Assembly: GCF_001476655.1 (NCBI RefSeq)
Contig: NZ_LDRT01000019.1
Span: 1 to 64,000, forward strand
DNA: 64,000 nt
From: Microbacterium testaceum
GTDB lineage: Bacteria; Actinomycetota; Actinomycetes; Actinomycetales; Microbacteriaceae
Reading direction: 5' to 3'
Each line of letters begins with the position of its first letter. Position 1 is the stretch's first letter. A model generated the notes under the pieces. The model was not told where the DNA came from. It searched no databases and saw nothing but the letters and a program-made list of their open reading frames with translations. A program made the position numbers and the translations under genes. This document shows positions 19,356 through 27,790 of this stretch, in pieces.

Positions 19356-19428
19356 GCGCAGATCCGGAGATCGCGCGCAGATCCGGACGAGACGCGCATC
19401 ATCGTCCGGATCTGCGCGGCATCTCCGG
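19356..19428. repeat. Nested palindrome between convergent genes
   Basis: A perfect 16-bp inverted repeat (GCGCAGATCCGGACGA at 19375-19390 with 19402-19417) has an 11-nt loop. It is enclosed by an outer 8-bp pair (19364-19371 with 19421-19428). The left arm is also repeated directly upstream (GCGCAGATCCGG at 19356-19367). A further 8-bp hairpin lies at 19447-19467. The element fills the gap between the converging ComB-like and SprT-like genes, so it may act as a two-way terminator or be a mobile palindromic repeat. Confidence 0.8.
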
Positions 19429-19545
19429 GTCCGCGAGGCCCCGCACCGGCCGGCCCCAAGCCGGCCGCGCCCGCGGTATCCCCGCACCCGACGAGTCGGC
19501 CTGCGCCGCGCCCGCCCGCGGCACCCCCGCTCGCCCCGAACTGTG

Positions 19546-20034
19546 TCAGCGCGGGGTCGCCGCCGCGAGCCGCGTGGCCCGGCTGATGTCGCGGCGCTCC
19601 CAGGTCAGCGCGAAGCGCGGATCGAAGTGCGGCGCGCACTTCGCGCAGGACGTGGGCCGCGTCGCGCGACGGTGACGGTAGGCGACGTGTCCCGCGGGGC
19701 AGGTGCCGACCCAGGGGGCGAGCTCATTGGCGGTCTCTCCGGCGTGCGTCGTCCCGCCGACGTAGCCGAGCTCACGCGCCGTGCGCTTCCACGTCGGACC
19801 GTGCCCGGCGGCTCCGCCCGCGAGGGCGTGCGCCACCTCGTGCAGAAGAGTCTGGTGGTTCGTGTCGTCGTCGTAGCGGGCGGCGAGGTAGCGCGAGACG
19901 CTGATGCGCTTGCGGCCGTAGTCGCAGAGCCCCGCGCGGCGCTTGGCATTGTCGAAGCCGAAGGTCCACGACGCGTCGAGGTGCAGGGCGATCAGTGCCT
20001 CTGCCCAGGTGCGCACGCGCTGCAGTTCGGACAT
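19546..20034 (-). CDS. SprT-like zinc metalloprotease-fold protein
   Basis: This is a 162-residue soluble protein. The zinc motif HEVAH lies at residues 65-69, with a following His78 in AAGHGPTWKR, the arrangement of SprT/Spartan-like domains. A C-terminal region with three cysteines and several histidines (CPAGH ... SCAKC) looks like a zinc ribbon. Eukaryotic Spartan digests DNA-protein crosslinks; bacterial SprT-like proteins are poorly characterised, so a proteolytic repair role is inference. It is followed by the TPR gene on the same strand, 30 bp away, perhaps as one transcript. Confidence 0.85.
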   Translation of the reverse strand: MSELQRVRTWAEALIALHLDASWTFGFDNAKRRAGLCDYGRKRISVSRYLAARYDDDTNHQTLLHEVAHALAGGAAGHGPTWKRTARELGYVGGTTHAGETANELAPWVGTCPAGHVAYRHRRATRPTSCAKCAPHFDPRFALTWERRDISRATRLAAATPR

Positions 20035-20064
20035 GACCGGAAGACTAGACCGGGGTTACGACAT

Positions 20065-20592
20065 TCAGCTCGCGACGACCTCGCGCGGGCGCCGACGGTC
20101 GGCGGCGTCGATCGCGAGCAGCGTCGATTCGAGCTGGGCGTCGGTGGCCCCGGCGTTCTGCCGGAGGAACAGCGCGCGCTTGAAATCGCGCCGCGCGCTC
20201 TCGAAATCGCCCTCGTCGTAGTGCACCTTGCCACGGTGCTGCAGGGCGAAGGCGGCGATGCTCGCCCAGTTCTGCCCCTCGGCCTCCTCGGCGCACATCG
20301 TGAGCTCCTGCTCGGCGGCGGCGTACGCCCCGCGGCACTGCATGATCGTGGCGTGGAGGATGCGGGCGCGCAGCAGATCGCGACGTGTCCCCGCCATGCG
20401 CGCGACGCGCACCGACTGCTCCGAGATGGCGAGGGCCTCGTCGAAACGATCGAGCACCTTGAGCAGCCACACGCGCTCCAGCAGGGCGGGGAGGCTGCGC
20501 TGGGAGCCGATCTCGTCGAGACGCTCCGCGCACTCACGAGAGTCAGTGATCTCGCGCAATGTGTCGGGGTCATACCCGCGGATATAGCTCAC
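20065..20592 (-). CDS. TPR-repeat protein
   Basis: This is a 175-residue, wholly helical protein. Successive helix pairs with TPR spacing are visible: LPALLERVWLLKVLDRFDEALAI, RRDLLRARILHATIMQCRGAYAAA, and WASIAAFALQHRGKVHYDEGDFESARRDFKRAL. The last of these is a near-canonical TPR (A at 8, G-x-Y/F, A at 27). There are no other domains or export signals. Such proteins act as small scaffolds; no partner can be named. It sits on the same strand between the SprT-like and spermidine-synthase-like genes. Confidence 0.8.
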   Translation of the reverse strand: MSYIRGYDPDTLREITDSRECAERLDEIGSQRSLPALLERVWLLKVLDRFDEALAISEQSVRVARMAGTRRDLLRARILHATIMQCRGAYAAAEQELTMCAEEAEGQNWASIAAFALQHRGKVHYDEGDFESARRDFKRALFLRQNAGATDAQLESTLLAIDAADRRRPREVVAS

Positions 20593-20664
20593 CGTCGCTC
20601 CTCCCGAATGGCCGATGGTCTCCAGTCTGCGACGAGAAGGCCGAACTGCCCAGTCGCCACGCGG

Positions 20665-21531
20665 TCAGCGTTCGAAGAGGGATGCCGAGGGCTTGGGCGA
20701 CGGTGTCGCATCGGCATCCGTCGCCGGGCGCGCGCCGCGGACGAACTCTTCGATCTCGGCTCCCTGGGAGACCTTGGCGGGGTGGGGGCCGGCGGCCATG
20801 AGCCGCGGCAACCACTCGACAGGAAGGGGAGCGGCGGAGGCGGCGATGACGAGATTGCCGAAGCGACGGCCCTTGAGGACCTGCACCTCGGCCAGAAGGA
20901 TGACCTCCGGCAGCACGTCGCGCACCGTCGCCACCTGGCGTCGGGCGAACGCGAGACCGGGGCCGTCCGAGACGTTGACGAGCAGCACCCCGTCCGGGGC
21001 GAGGAGGCGGGCGGCCTCGCGGTAGAACTCCACGGTCGTGAGGTGCGCCGGCGTCTGCGCGCCCGAATACACGTCGCTGACGAGGAGGTCGACGGCACCG
21101 GAGAGCCCGGCGGGCAGCCGCGCGAGCCCGGCGCGGGCGTCGCCGATGCGCACGCGCACCGCGGCGCCCCGGGGGAGCGGAAGGTTCTCGCGCACGAGGT
21201 CCCACAGCTTCGGCTCCAGCTCGATGACCTGCTGTCGCGAGCCCGGTCGGGTGGCTTCGACGTAGCGGGGGAGAGTGAGGGCCCCCGCACCCAGGTGCAC
21301 GGCGGTCAGCGGCTGTCCCGGCATCCGGAGTCGGTCGATGACCGCCCCCATCCGGGCGACGTACTCGAAGTGCAGGTGCGTCGGGTCGTCGAGGTCGACG
21401 TGCGACTGCGGGGTGCCGTCGACCACCAGCTCCCAGCCGGAGACGAAGCCCGACGGCGACACCCGGGCGAGGGAGCCGTCCGACAGCCGTGCGGTGGGGG
21501 CGTCGTCGGGTTCGATGCGCATTCGAGCCAT
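20665..21531 (-). CDS. Spermidine synthase-like methyltransferase-fold protein
   Basis: This is a 288-residue class I methyltransferase-fold protein of the SpeE-like group. Features include THLHFEYVARMGAVID (substrate region), VHLGAGALTLPRYV in place of GGGdG, VIELEPKLWDLVRENL for the acidic residue after strand 2, VRIGDARAGLARL, and DLLVSDVYSG in place of the DxxD aminopropyltransferase site. The last replacements mean polyamine synthesis is doubtful. Actinobacteria have many such 'fused spermidine synthase' proteins of unknown activity. The C-terminus (about 25 residues) is disordered. Confidence 0.82.
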   Translation of the reverse strand: MARMRIEPDDAPTARLSDGSLARVSPSGFVSGWELVVDGTPQSHVDLDDPTHLHFEYVARMGAVIDRLRMPGQPLTAVHLGAGALTLPRYVEATRPGSRQQVIELEPKLWDLVRENLPLPRGAAVRVRIGDARAGLARLPAGLSGAVDLLVSDVYSGAQTPAHLTTVEFYREAARLLAPDGVLLVNVSDGPGLAFARRQVATVRDVLPEVILLAEVQVLKGRRFGNLVIAASAAPLPVEWLPRLMAAGPHPAKVSQGAEIEEFVRGARPATDADATPSPKPSASLFER

Positions 21532-21831
21532 GTCTCCACGCTAGGCCCTGGCTCCCGCGCCCACCGGATGCCGCCGCGCCGCGCCGTGGCGGGTACACGA
21601 TGCGGAGCGAATCGCTGCGCGGTGCGTCGCCGACCTGCGCGATGTGGGTGTTGCGCGCCGCGTGGTTGAGGCATCCTGCTCTCCCGCTCGAAACACGATC
21701 GATACACAGGGGCAATGGGCAGCGGGCCTGTCGACCTGTACGGTCGGTTCAACAGCAAGCGGAGCGCGGCACGACGAGGTGACAGCGCAGTCGGGCTCCT
21801 CCTTTCCTCCCCCCGGAAGGCACAACGAAAA
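21532..21831. other. 300-bp intergenic region upstream of the oligopeptide-binding protein gene
   Basis: This region separates the divergent spermidine-synthase-like gene and the ABC importer operon. I see no gene. A purine-rich GGAAGG at about 21815-21820 is the probable ribosome-binding site of the binding-protein gene, 11 bp before its ATG. Two copies of the GGATGCC/GGCATCC motif lie near 21566 and 21670. No promoter pair convinces me. Confidence 0.7.
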
Positions 21832-23502
21832 ATGCAAGGAAATCTCCGTACCCGCGTGCTCGCGGCCGGCGCCACCATCGCCATCGGTGCGCTCGCCCTC
21901 GCGGGGTGCACGAGCCAGCGTGACGACAACGGCGGCGGCGGTGATGCCGGCGGCGACGTCGACTCGACGTTCGTCTTCGGTGCCTCGGGTGACCCCTCGA
22001 GCCTCGACCCCGCGTTCGCGAGCGACGGCGAGTCGTTCCGTATCTCGCGGCAGATCTTCGAGGGACTCGTCGGTGTCGAGCCGGGGACGGCTGATCCCGC
22101 CCCCCTGCTCGCCGAGAGCTGGACGCAGTCCGACGACGGCCTGTCGTACACGTTCCAGCTGAAGCAGGGCGTGACCTTCCACGACGGCACCGAGTTCAAC
22201 GCCGACGCGGTCTGCTTCAACTTCGATCGGCAGAACAATTTCACCGGCATCGCGCAGTCCGAGAGCCTGTCCTACTACTGGGGCAAGATCATGCGCGGCT
22301 ACGCCGACACGGGTACCTCGATCTACGGCGGCTGCGAGGCCGCGAGCCCCACCGAGGCGACGATCACGCTCACCGAGCCGTTCGCCGGCTTCATTCCCGC
22401 GCTCTCGCTCCCCGCCTTCGCGATCCAGAGCCCCACCGCCCTCCAGGAGTACAAGGCCGACGAGGTCGGCGGCACCTCCGAGGCGCCGACCCTCAGCGAG
22501 TACGCCCAGGCGCATCCGACAGGTACCGGCCCCTTCAAATTCGACTCGTGGGAGCCGGGCGCCGAGGCGACCGTCAGTGCCTACGACGGCTACTGGGGCG
22601 AGCAGGGCCAGGTGCAGCAGGTCATCTTCCGCGTGATCGGCGACACCACCGCCCGCCGGCAGGCCCTCGAGTCCGGCTCCATCGACGGGTACGACCTCGT
22701 CGCCCCCGCTGACCTGGGTGCGCTCGAGAGCGCGGGCTACATGCTCACCAACCGCGACCCGTTCAACATCCTGTACCTCGGCATGAACCAGGCGAACCCC
22801 GCGCTCAGCGACATCCGCGTGCGCCAGGCGATCGCCCACGCCATCGACAAGCAGCAGCTCGTCACCCAGGTCCTGCCCGAGGGCACGACCGTGGCCTCGC
22901 AGTTCATGCCCGACAGCGTGATCGGCTTCAACTCCGGTGTGACGACGTACGACTTCGACCAGGACGCCGCCAAGGCCCTCCTCGCCGAGGCCGGCTTCAC
23001 CGAGGCCAACCCGCTGACGATCACGTTCAACTACCCCGTGAACATCTCGCGCCCGTACATGCCGAACCCCGAGCAGATCTTCACCAACCTGCAGTCGCAG
23101 CTGCAGGCCGTGGGCATCGTGCTCAACCCGGTGTCGAACGAGTGGGGCGAGTACCTCGACCTCATCCAGGGCGGCAGCGACCACGGCATCCATCTCCTCG
23201 GCTGGACCGGCGACTACAACGACCCCGACAACTTCGTGGGTACGTTCTTCGGCGCGAAGTCGAACGAGTGGGGCTTCGACAACGCCGAGCTCTTCTCGGC
23301 CCTCACCTCGGCCCGCGGCATCGCGACCGAGGCCGAGCAGGACCCGGCCTACCAGGCGGTGAACGAGCAGATCGCGACGTTCCTGCCGGGCATCCCGCTG
23401 GCCAATCCCGTGCCGACGCTCGCCTTCGCGCCCCGCGTGAAGTCGTACCCGGCCAGCCCCGTGCAGGACGAGGTCTACAACGAGATCGAACTCACCCAGT
23501 GA
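21832..23502 (+). CDS. Family 5 extracellular solute-binding lipoprotein (oligopeptide/dipeptide ABC importer)
   Basis: The 556-residue precursor has a lipoprotein signal peptide with lipobox LALAGC (Cys at about residue 24), followed by a Gly/Asp linker. The mature part opens TFVFGASGDPSSLDPAFASDGESFRISRQIFEGLVGVEPG, the classical family 5 (DppA/OppA) signature. YTFQLKQGVTFHDGTEFNADAV and PTGTGPFKFDSWEPGAEA continue the family pattern. It captures peptides or similar solutes outside the membrane for the two permeases downstream; specificity is not readable. The ATG at 21832 begins the signal peptide. Two hairpins follow the gene (23509-23602), which may lower expression of the permeases relative to it. 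Confidence 0.93.
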   Translation: MQGNLRTRVLAAGATIAIGALALAGCTSQRDDNGGGGDAGGDVDSTFVFGASGDPSSLDPAFASDGESFRISRQIFEGLVGVEPGTADPAPLLAESWTQSDDGLSYTFQLKQGVTFHDGTEFNADAVCFNFDRQNNFTGIAQSESLSYYWGKIMRGYADTGTSIYGGCEAASPTEATITLTEPFAGFIPALSLPAFAIQSPTALQEYKADEVGGTSEAPTLSEYAQAHPTGTGPFKFDSWEPGAEATVSAYDGYWGEQGQVQQVIFRVIGDTTARRQALESGSIDGYDLVAPADLGALESAGYMLTNRDPFNILYLGMNQANPALSDIRVRQAIAHAIDKQQLVTQVLPEGTTVASQFMPDSVIGFNSGVTTYDFDQDAAKALLAEAGFTEANPLTITFNYPVNISRPYMPNPEQIFTNLQSQLQAVGIVLNPVSNEWGEYLDLIQGGSDHGIHLLGWTGDYNDPDNFVGTFFGAKSNEWGFDNAELFSALTSARGIATEAEQDPAYQAVNEQIATFLPGIPLANPVPTLAFAPRVKSYPASPVQDEVYNEIELTQ

Positions 23503-23508
23503 TCCGGA

Positions 23509-23602
23509 TGCCGTGGGCTCCTCCACCGTCGAGGTGAGGGGCCCACGGCACACGGATGCCGCGGGCCCGGTGCCGTCTCGGACCACCGGGCCGGCGGCAT
23601 CC
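23509..23602 (+). terminator. Two tandem hairpins between binding-protein and permease genes
   Basis: The first hairpin pairs 23509-23518 with 23541-23550 (10 bp, perfect). The second pairs 23554-23572 with 23584-23602 (18 of 19 bp) around an 11-nt loop. They fill most of the 135-bp gap. Inside one transcript such hairpins usually stabilise the upstream binding-protein message or cause partial termination. Confidence 0.7.
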
Positions 23603-23637
23603 CGCGTCCCCCCGCTCCCGACACCCTGTGAGAATCC

Positions 23638-24642
23638 GTGCTCCGCACCATCGGCAGACGTCTGCTCCTGCTCATCCCCACCCTGTTCGGTCTTTCCGTC
23701 CTGCTCTTCGCCTGGGTGCGCGCTCTCCCGGGCGGTCCCGCCGTCGCGCTCCTCGGTGAGCGCGCGACCCCGGCGGCCGTCGAGCGCATCAACGAGCTCT
23801 ACGGCTTCAACGAGCCGCTGTACGTGCAGTACTTCACGTGGCTCGGCCGCCTCGCCACCGGCGACTTCGGCTCCTCGATCCAGACGGGGCGGCCCGTGCT
23901 CGAGGAGTTCGTGCGCCGCTTCCCCGCGACCCTCGAGCTCTCGATCGCCGCACTCATCGTGGCCGTGGGCATCGGCATCCCCCTCGGCTACTGGGCGGCG
24001 CGCCGCCACGGCAAGGTGTGGGACCACACGGCCGTCGTGCTGAGCCTCATCGGCATCACGATCCCGGTGTTCTTCCTCGCGTTCATCCTCAAGTACGTCT
24101 TCGCGGTGCAGCTGGGCTGGCTGCCCTCCGACGGGCGCCAGAACCCGCGCATCGACGCGACGCACTATACGAACCTGTACGTCTTCGACGGGCTCATCAC
24201 GGGCGAGTTCGACGCCTCGTGGGATGCCATCCTGCACCTGATCCTCCCGGCGATCGCGCTCGGCACGATCCCGCTCGCGATCATCGTGCGCATCACGCGC
24301 GCGTCGGTGCTGGAGGTGCAGAACGCCGACTACGTCCGCACGGGCCGGGCGAAGGGCATCGGGACGGGGACGCTGCGCAACCGCTTCATCCTGCGCAACG
24401 CGATGCTCCCCGTCGTCACGACCGTGGGGCTGCAGGCGGGTCTGCTCATCTCGGGGGCGGTGCTCACGGAGACGGTCTTCGCCTTCCCGGGCATCGGGCA
24501 GTTCCTCGCGCGGGCGATCTTCACGCGCGACTTCCCTGTGCTGCAGGGCTTCATCATCTTCATCGCGATCGCCTACGCGCTCATCAACCTGTTGGTCGAC
24601 CTGTCGTACAGCGTCATCGACCCGAGAGTGAGAGTCCAGTGA
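23638..24642 (+). CDS. ABC importer permease, DppB type
   Basis: This is a 334-residue inner-membrane permease with six hydrophobic segments. The first (about residues 9-29) is followed by a large extracytoplasmic loop containing NELYGFNEPLYVQYFTWLGRLATGDFG, typical of DppB/OppB. The coupling loop for the ATPase is NADYVRTGRAKGIGTGTLRNRFILRNAMLPVV. It forms the translocation channel with the next gene product. The GTG at 23638 gives the usual N-terminus. The stop overlaps the next start by 4 bp (GTGA), indicating coupled translation. Confidence 0.94.
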   Translation: MLRTIGRRLLLLIPTLFGLSVLLFAWVRALPGGPAVALLGERATPAAVERINELYGFNEPLYVQYFTWLGRLATGDFGSSIQTGRPVLEEFVRRFPATLELSIAALIVAVGIGIPLGYWAARRHGKVWDHTAVVLSLIGITIPVFFLAFILKYVFAVQLGWLPSDGRQNPRIDATHYTNLYVFDGLITGEFDASWDAILHLILPAIALGTIPLAIIVRITRASVLEVQNADYVRTGRAKGIGTGTLRNRFILRNAMLPVVTTVGLQAGLLISGAVLTETVFAFPGIGQFLARAIFTRDFPVLQGFIIFIAIAYALINLLVDLSYSVIDPRVRVQ

Positions 24643-25598
24643 GCTCTTCGATCCTCCCTCCCGCCCCGAGCGGCGGACCCGTCGACGACAACGCGGTGGT
24701 CGATTCGCAGTTGATGGCCGCGCAGGCGCGTGGTGGTTTCTGGCACGACGTGTTCCGCAGGCTCCGGCACAGCCCCGTCGCCTGGATCGGCGCGATCATC
24801 GTGCTCGCGTTCCTGCTCGTCGCGGCCCTCGCTCCGCTGCTCGCGCCGTACCCGGCCGAGTCGCTTCCCGGACAGCGTTTCATCACCCCGACCGACATCC
24901 CCGGTCCGGGAGAGATGGCGGAGTTCCCCCTCGGCCTCGACCGCTTCGGCGGCGACGTCCTGTCGAAGCTCATCTGGGGAGCGCAGGCCTCGCTGCAGAT
25001 CGGTGTCATCTCGACCGCTCTCGGCCTCCTCGGCGGAATGTTCCTGGGGCTGCTCGCCGGCATGTTCGGCGGCTGGGTCGACGCGCTCGTCATGCGCTTC
25101 GTCGACATCCTGCTGTCGGTTCCCAATCTGCTTCTCGCCGTGTCGATCGCGGCGATCCTCGGGCAGAGTCAGCTCGCGATCATGATCGCCATCGGCGCCT
25201 CGCAGGTGCCCGTGTTCGCGCGGCTCCTCCGCGCCTCGATGCTTCAGCAGCGCGGCGCTGACTACGTGCTCTCGGCGCAGACCCTGGGCCTCAGCCGCCG
25301 CACGATCACGATGACCCACGTGCTGCCCAACAGCGTCGGCCCGGTCATCGTGCAGGGCACGCTGACGCTCGCCACCGCCGTGATCGACGCCGCCGCGCTG
25401 TCGTTCCTGGGCCTCGGCGGCGGGCTGCCGCAGACCGCCGAGTGGGGGCGCATGCTCACGTACGCGCAAGCCGAGCTCGCGATCGCGCCGTGGCTCGCGT
25501 TCCTCCCCGGCATCTGCATCGCGGTGACCGCGCTCGGGTTCACGCTCCTGGGCGAGTCGCTCCGCGAGGCGATGGACCCGCGGACGCGGGCGCGGTAG
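24639..25598 (+). CDS. ABC importer permease, DppC type
   Basis: This is a 319-residue permease. After a polar N-terminus of about 45 residues comes the first membrane segment (VAWIGAIIVLAFLLVAALAPLL). The remaining segments start with the ASLQIGVISTALGLLGGMFLGLLAG stretch. The EAA coupling loop is GADYVLSAQTLGLSRRTITMTHVLPNSVGPVI. This is the usual DppC/OppC design and pairs with the upstream DppB-type protein. The start overlaps the previous stop. No ATPase gene follows on this strand; the ATPases are in the convergent gene at 25782. Confidence 0.94.
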   Translation: MSSSILPPAPSGGPVDDNAVVDSQLMAAQARGGFWHDVFRRLRHSPVAWIGAIIVLAFLLVAALAPLLAPYPAESLPGQRFITPTDIPGPGEMAEFPLGLDRFGGDVLSKLIWGAQASLQIGVISTALGLLGGMFLGLLAGMFGGWVDALVMRFVDILLSVPNLLLAVSIAAILGQSQLAIMIAIGASQVPVFARLLRASMLQQRGADYVLSAQTLGLSRRTITMTHVLPNSVGPVIVQGTLTLATAVIDAAALSFLGLGGGLPQTAEWGRMLTYAQAELAIAPWLAFLPGICIAVTALGFTLLGESLREAMDPRTRAR

Positions 25599-25672
25599 CG
25601 CGCGGCGCTCCTCCGGCCCCGGCCCGCTGTTCCGGCCCCGGCCCGCTCGCGCGGGTCGGGGCCCCGGCATCC

Positions 25673-25746
25673 ATGTCCCACTTATTGCGGGTCGGCGGCC
25701 GCTGGGCCGGCCATTCTCGGGACATGCACCGCCATAAGCGGGACAT
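25673..25746. repeat. Palindromic element with GGGACAT boxes between convergent genes
   Basis: ATGTCCCACTTATTGCGG (25673-25690) and CCGCCATAAGCGGGACAT (25729-25746) are inverted copies matching at 16 of 18 positions, 38 bp apart. A third GGGACATG box at 25719-25726 lies exactly 21 bp from the one at 25740-25747. The element lies between the ends of the permease and ATPase genes, so promoter function is unlikely. It looks like a dispersed intergenic palindrome or a protein-binding site. Confidence 0.8.
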
Positions 25747-25781
25747 GCTTCGCGAGCACAGTCGCCACCCGGCCCGCCGCG

Positions 25782-27449
25782 TCAGCCGGCCAACCCCAGC
25801 TCGTTCCCGGGGATCGACGACAGCAGACGTCGCGTGTACGGATCGCGCGGATTGGTGAAGACCTCTTCGCTGGATGCCGCCTCGACCAGGCGCCCGTCCT
25901 TCATCACGCAGACGTAGTCGCTGATCAACCGCACCACCGCGAGGTCGTGCGAGATGAAGAGATAGCTGAGGCCGTATTCGCGCTGCAGGTCACCGAGCAG
26001 GTCGAGGATCTGCGCCTGCACGAGCACGTCGAGGGCCGACACCGGCTCGTCGCACACGATGAGTTCCGGAGAGAGCGCGAGGGCGCGGGCGATCGCGACG
26101 CGCTGCCGCTGCCCGCCCGACAGCTCCGAGGGATAGCGACGGAGCATGGATGCCGGCAGAGCCACGTCATCCATCAGCTGACGCACGCGCTTCGAACGGT
26201 CGGCCTTCGACCCCCGCTTATAGAAGGAGAGGGGCTCCTCGACGATTCGTTCCACGGTGAACATGGGGTTCAGGCTCGAGTACGGATCCTGGAAGATCGG
26301 CTGCACCTTCTGCCGGAACTGCCGGAGCGCCTCGCCCCTGAGCGCGGCGACGTCGTGCCCGTCGAAACGGATCGAGCCGCTCGTGGGCTCGACGACCTTG
26401 AGCAGCATGCGCGCGGTCGTGGTCTTGCCCGACCCCGACTCCCCGACGATCGCGACGGTCTGGCCGCGCGGAATCGACAGGGAGACGTCGTCGACCGCGC
26501 GGAAGTCCTCTCCCCTCCCGCGCACGGGATAGACCTTGGTCAGCCCGTCGATCTCGACGATGTTGTCGCGTGCCACATCGACGGGACGTTCGCCGCGGAA
26601 GTCCTCGGGCCGCAGGCGCACCGCCGCGACCGACGGCGCCGCCGCCACGAGCGACTTCGTGTACGCGTGCTGGGGGTTCTCCAGGATCTGCCGCGCGGGC
26701 CCCTGCTCGACGACGCGTCCGCGGTGCATGACGACGACCTTCGAGGCGCGCTCGGCGGCGAGGCCCAGGTCGTGGGTGATGAGGAGGACGGCGGCGCCCA
26801 GCTCGTTCGTCTGCTTGTCGATCTGATCGAGGATCGTCTGCTGCACGGTCACATCGAGAGCGCTGGTGGGCTCGTCGGCGATGAGCAGGCGCGGGCGGCA
26901 CGCGAGGCCGATGGCGATGAGCGCGCGCTGGCGCATCCCGCCCGAGAACTCGTGCGGGTACTGCCTCGCACGCTTCTCGGCATCCGGGAGCCCGGCGGCC
27001 TCAAGCGCCTCGACGACCTTGCCCTTCACGCTCGAGCGGTCGGCGAGACCGTGGGCGAGAAGGGTCTCGGCGACCTGCGTGCCGATCTTCGCGACGGGGT
27101 TGAGGTTCGACATCGGGTCCTGGGGGACGAGACCGATCTGCCGCCCGCGGACCTGGCGCATGCGCGCTTCGCCGAAGGTCGTCAGGTCTTCGCCGTCGAG
27201 GAGGATCTGGCCGCGCGCCACGCGACCACCGGATGCCAGCAGGCCGATGATCGCCATGGCGGTCGTCGACTTGCCGGAGCCGGACTCGCCGACGATGGCG
27301 ATGGTCTCGCCCGCGTGGATGTCGAGATTCACACCATCGACGGCCCGCACGGGACCGTCCATGGTGGCGAAGTCGACCGCGAGATCACGGACCGAGAGCA
27401 GGGGCTGGGGGGATGCCGGAGCGGGGGGACCGGCGACATCGGAGGTCAT
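25782..27449 (-). CDS. Fused double ABC ATPase of an oligopeptide importer (DppD-DppF type)
   Basis: This 555-residue protein has two complete ABC ATPase domains in one chain. The first has Walker A GESGSGKSTTA near residue 53, signature FSGGMRQRALIAIGLA and Walker B LLIADEPTSALDV. The second has GESGSGKTTTA, LSGGQRQRVAIARALA and LIVCDEPVSALDV. Each is followed by the oligopeptide-family C-terminal extension (VEQGPARQILENPQHAYTKSL; VEAASSEEVFTNPRDPYTRRLL). It probably powers the permeases encoded at 23638-25598, although it is transcribed towards them from the other side. A GGAGGG precedes the ATG at 27447-27449. Upstream extension of the frame crosses palindromic repeats and is rejected. Confidence 0.93.
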   Translation of the reverse strand: MTSDVAGPPAPASPQPLLSVRDLAVDFATMDGPVRAVDGVNLDIHAGETIAIVGESGSGKSTTAMAIIGLLASGGRVARGQILLDGEDLTTFGEARMRQVRGRQIGLVPQDPMSNLNPVAKIGTQVAETLLAHGLADRSSVKGKVVEALEAAGLPDAEKRARQYPHEFSGGMRQRALIAIGLACRPRLLIADEPTSALDVTVQQTILDQIDKQTNELGAAVLLITHDLGLAAERASKVVVMHRGRVVEQGPARQILENPQHAYTKSLVAAAPSVAAVRLRPEDFRGERPVDVARDNIVEIDGLTKVYPVRGRGEDFRAVDDVSLSIPRGQTVAIVGESGSGKTTTARMLLKVVEPTSGSIRFDGHDVAALRGEALRQFRQKVQPIFQDPYSSLNPMFTVERIVEEPLSFYKRGSKADRSKRVRQLMDDVALPASMLRRYPSELSGGQRQRVAIARALALSPELIVCDEPVSALDVLVQAQILDLLGDLQREYGLSYLFISHDLAVVRLISDYVCVMKDGRLVEAASSEEVFTNPRDPYTRRLLSSIPGNELGLAG

Positions 27450-27526
27450 CCCTCCATCCTGTCTCGCCGGTGCTCTCCTGCCCAGCCTTTCCGTCCGATC
27501 GTCACGCGGCCGTAACGCGCTGGCCG

Positions 27527-27742
27527 GCGCACGACTCCTGCACATCCGCGTCCCCGCCGGTCGGGAGGGCCCGAGGGGCGCGTTCTGCAGGAGATGTGCC
27601 CCGCCCCCGGCCGCGGGCGGGGCCGAGCCACCGCCCGGCGGACCCCGCGCCGCTCGCGCGTCGCCGGCGCACACCTCCTGCAGATCTGCGCCCGCGGTCG
27701 TCGGAGGGTGCCCGTTACGGCGGATCTGCAGGAGTCGTGCGG
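27527..27742. repeat. Two tandem palindromic intergenic elements (CTCCTGCAGATC family)
   Basis: This lies in the 341-bp gap between the ABC ATPase and pxpA (divergent genes). There are four related segments as two inverted pairs: 27527-27550 with 27579-27600, and 27666-27690 with 27721-27742. The shared core is GCAC..CTCCTGCA.A, for example CACGACTCCTGCA at 27529-27541 and its near-complement at 27726-27738. Each pair can fold into a hairpin with a 28-30 nt loop. This is the pattern of REP/BIME elements. The remainder of the gap is GC-rich and I see no gene in it. Confidence 0.78.
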
Positions 27743-27790
27743 CCGCCGGACCCCCGGCCGCCGCGGGCCGCGCGGCGCTAGCGTGGCACC

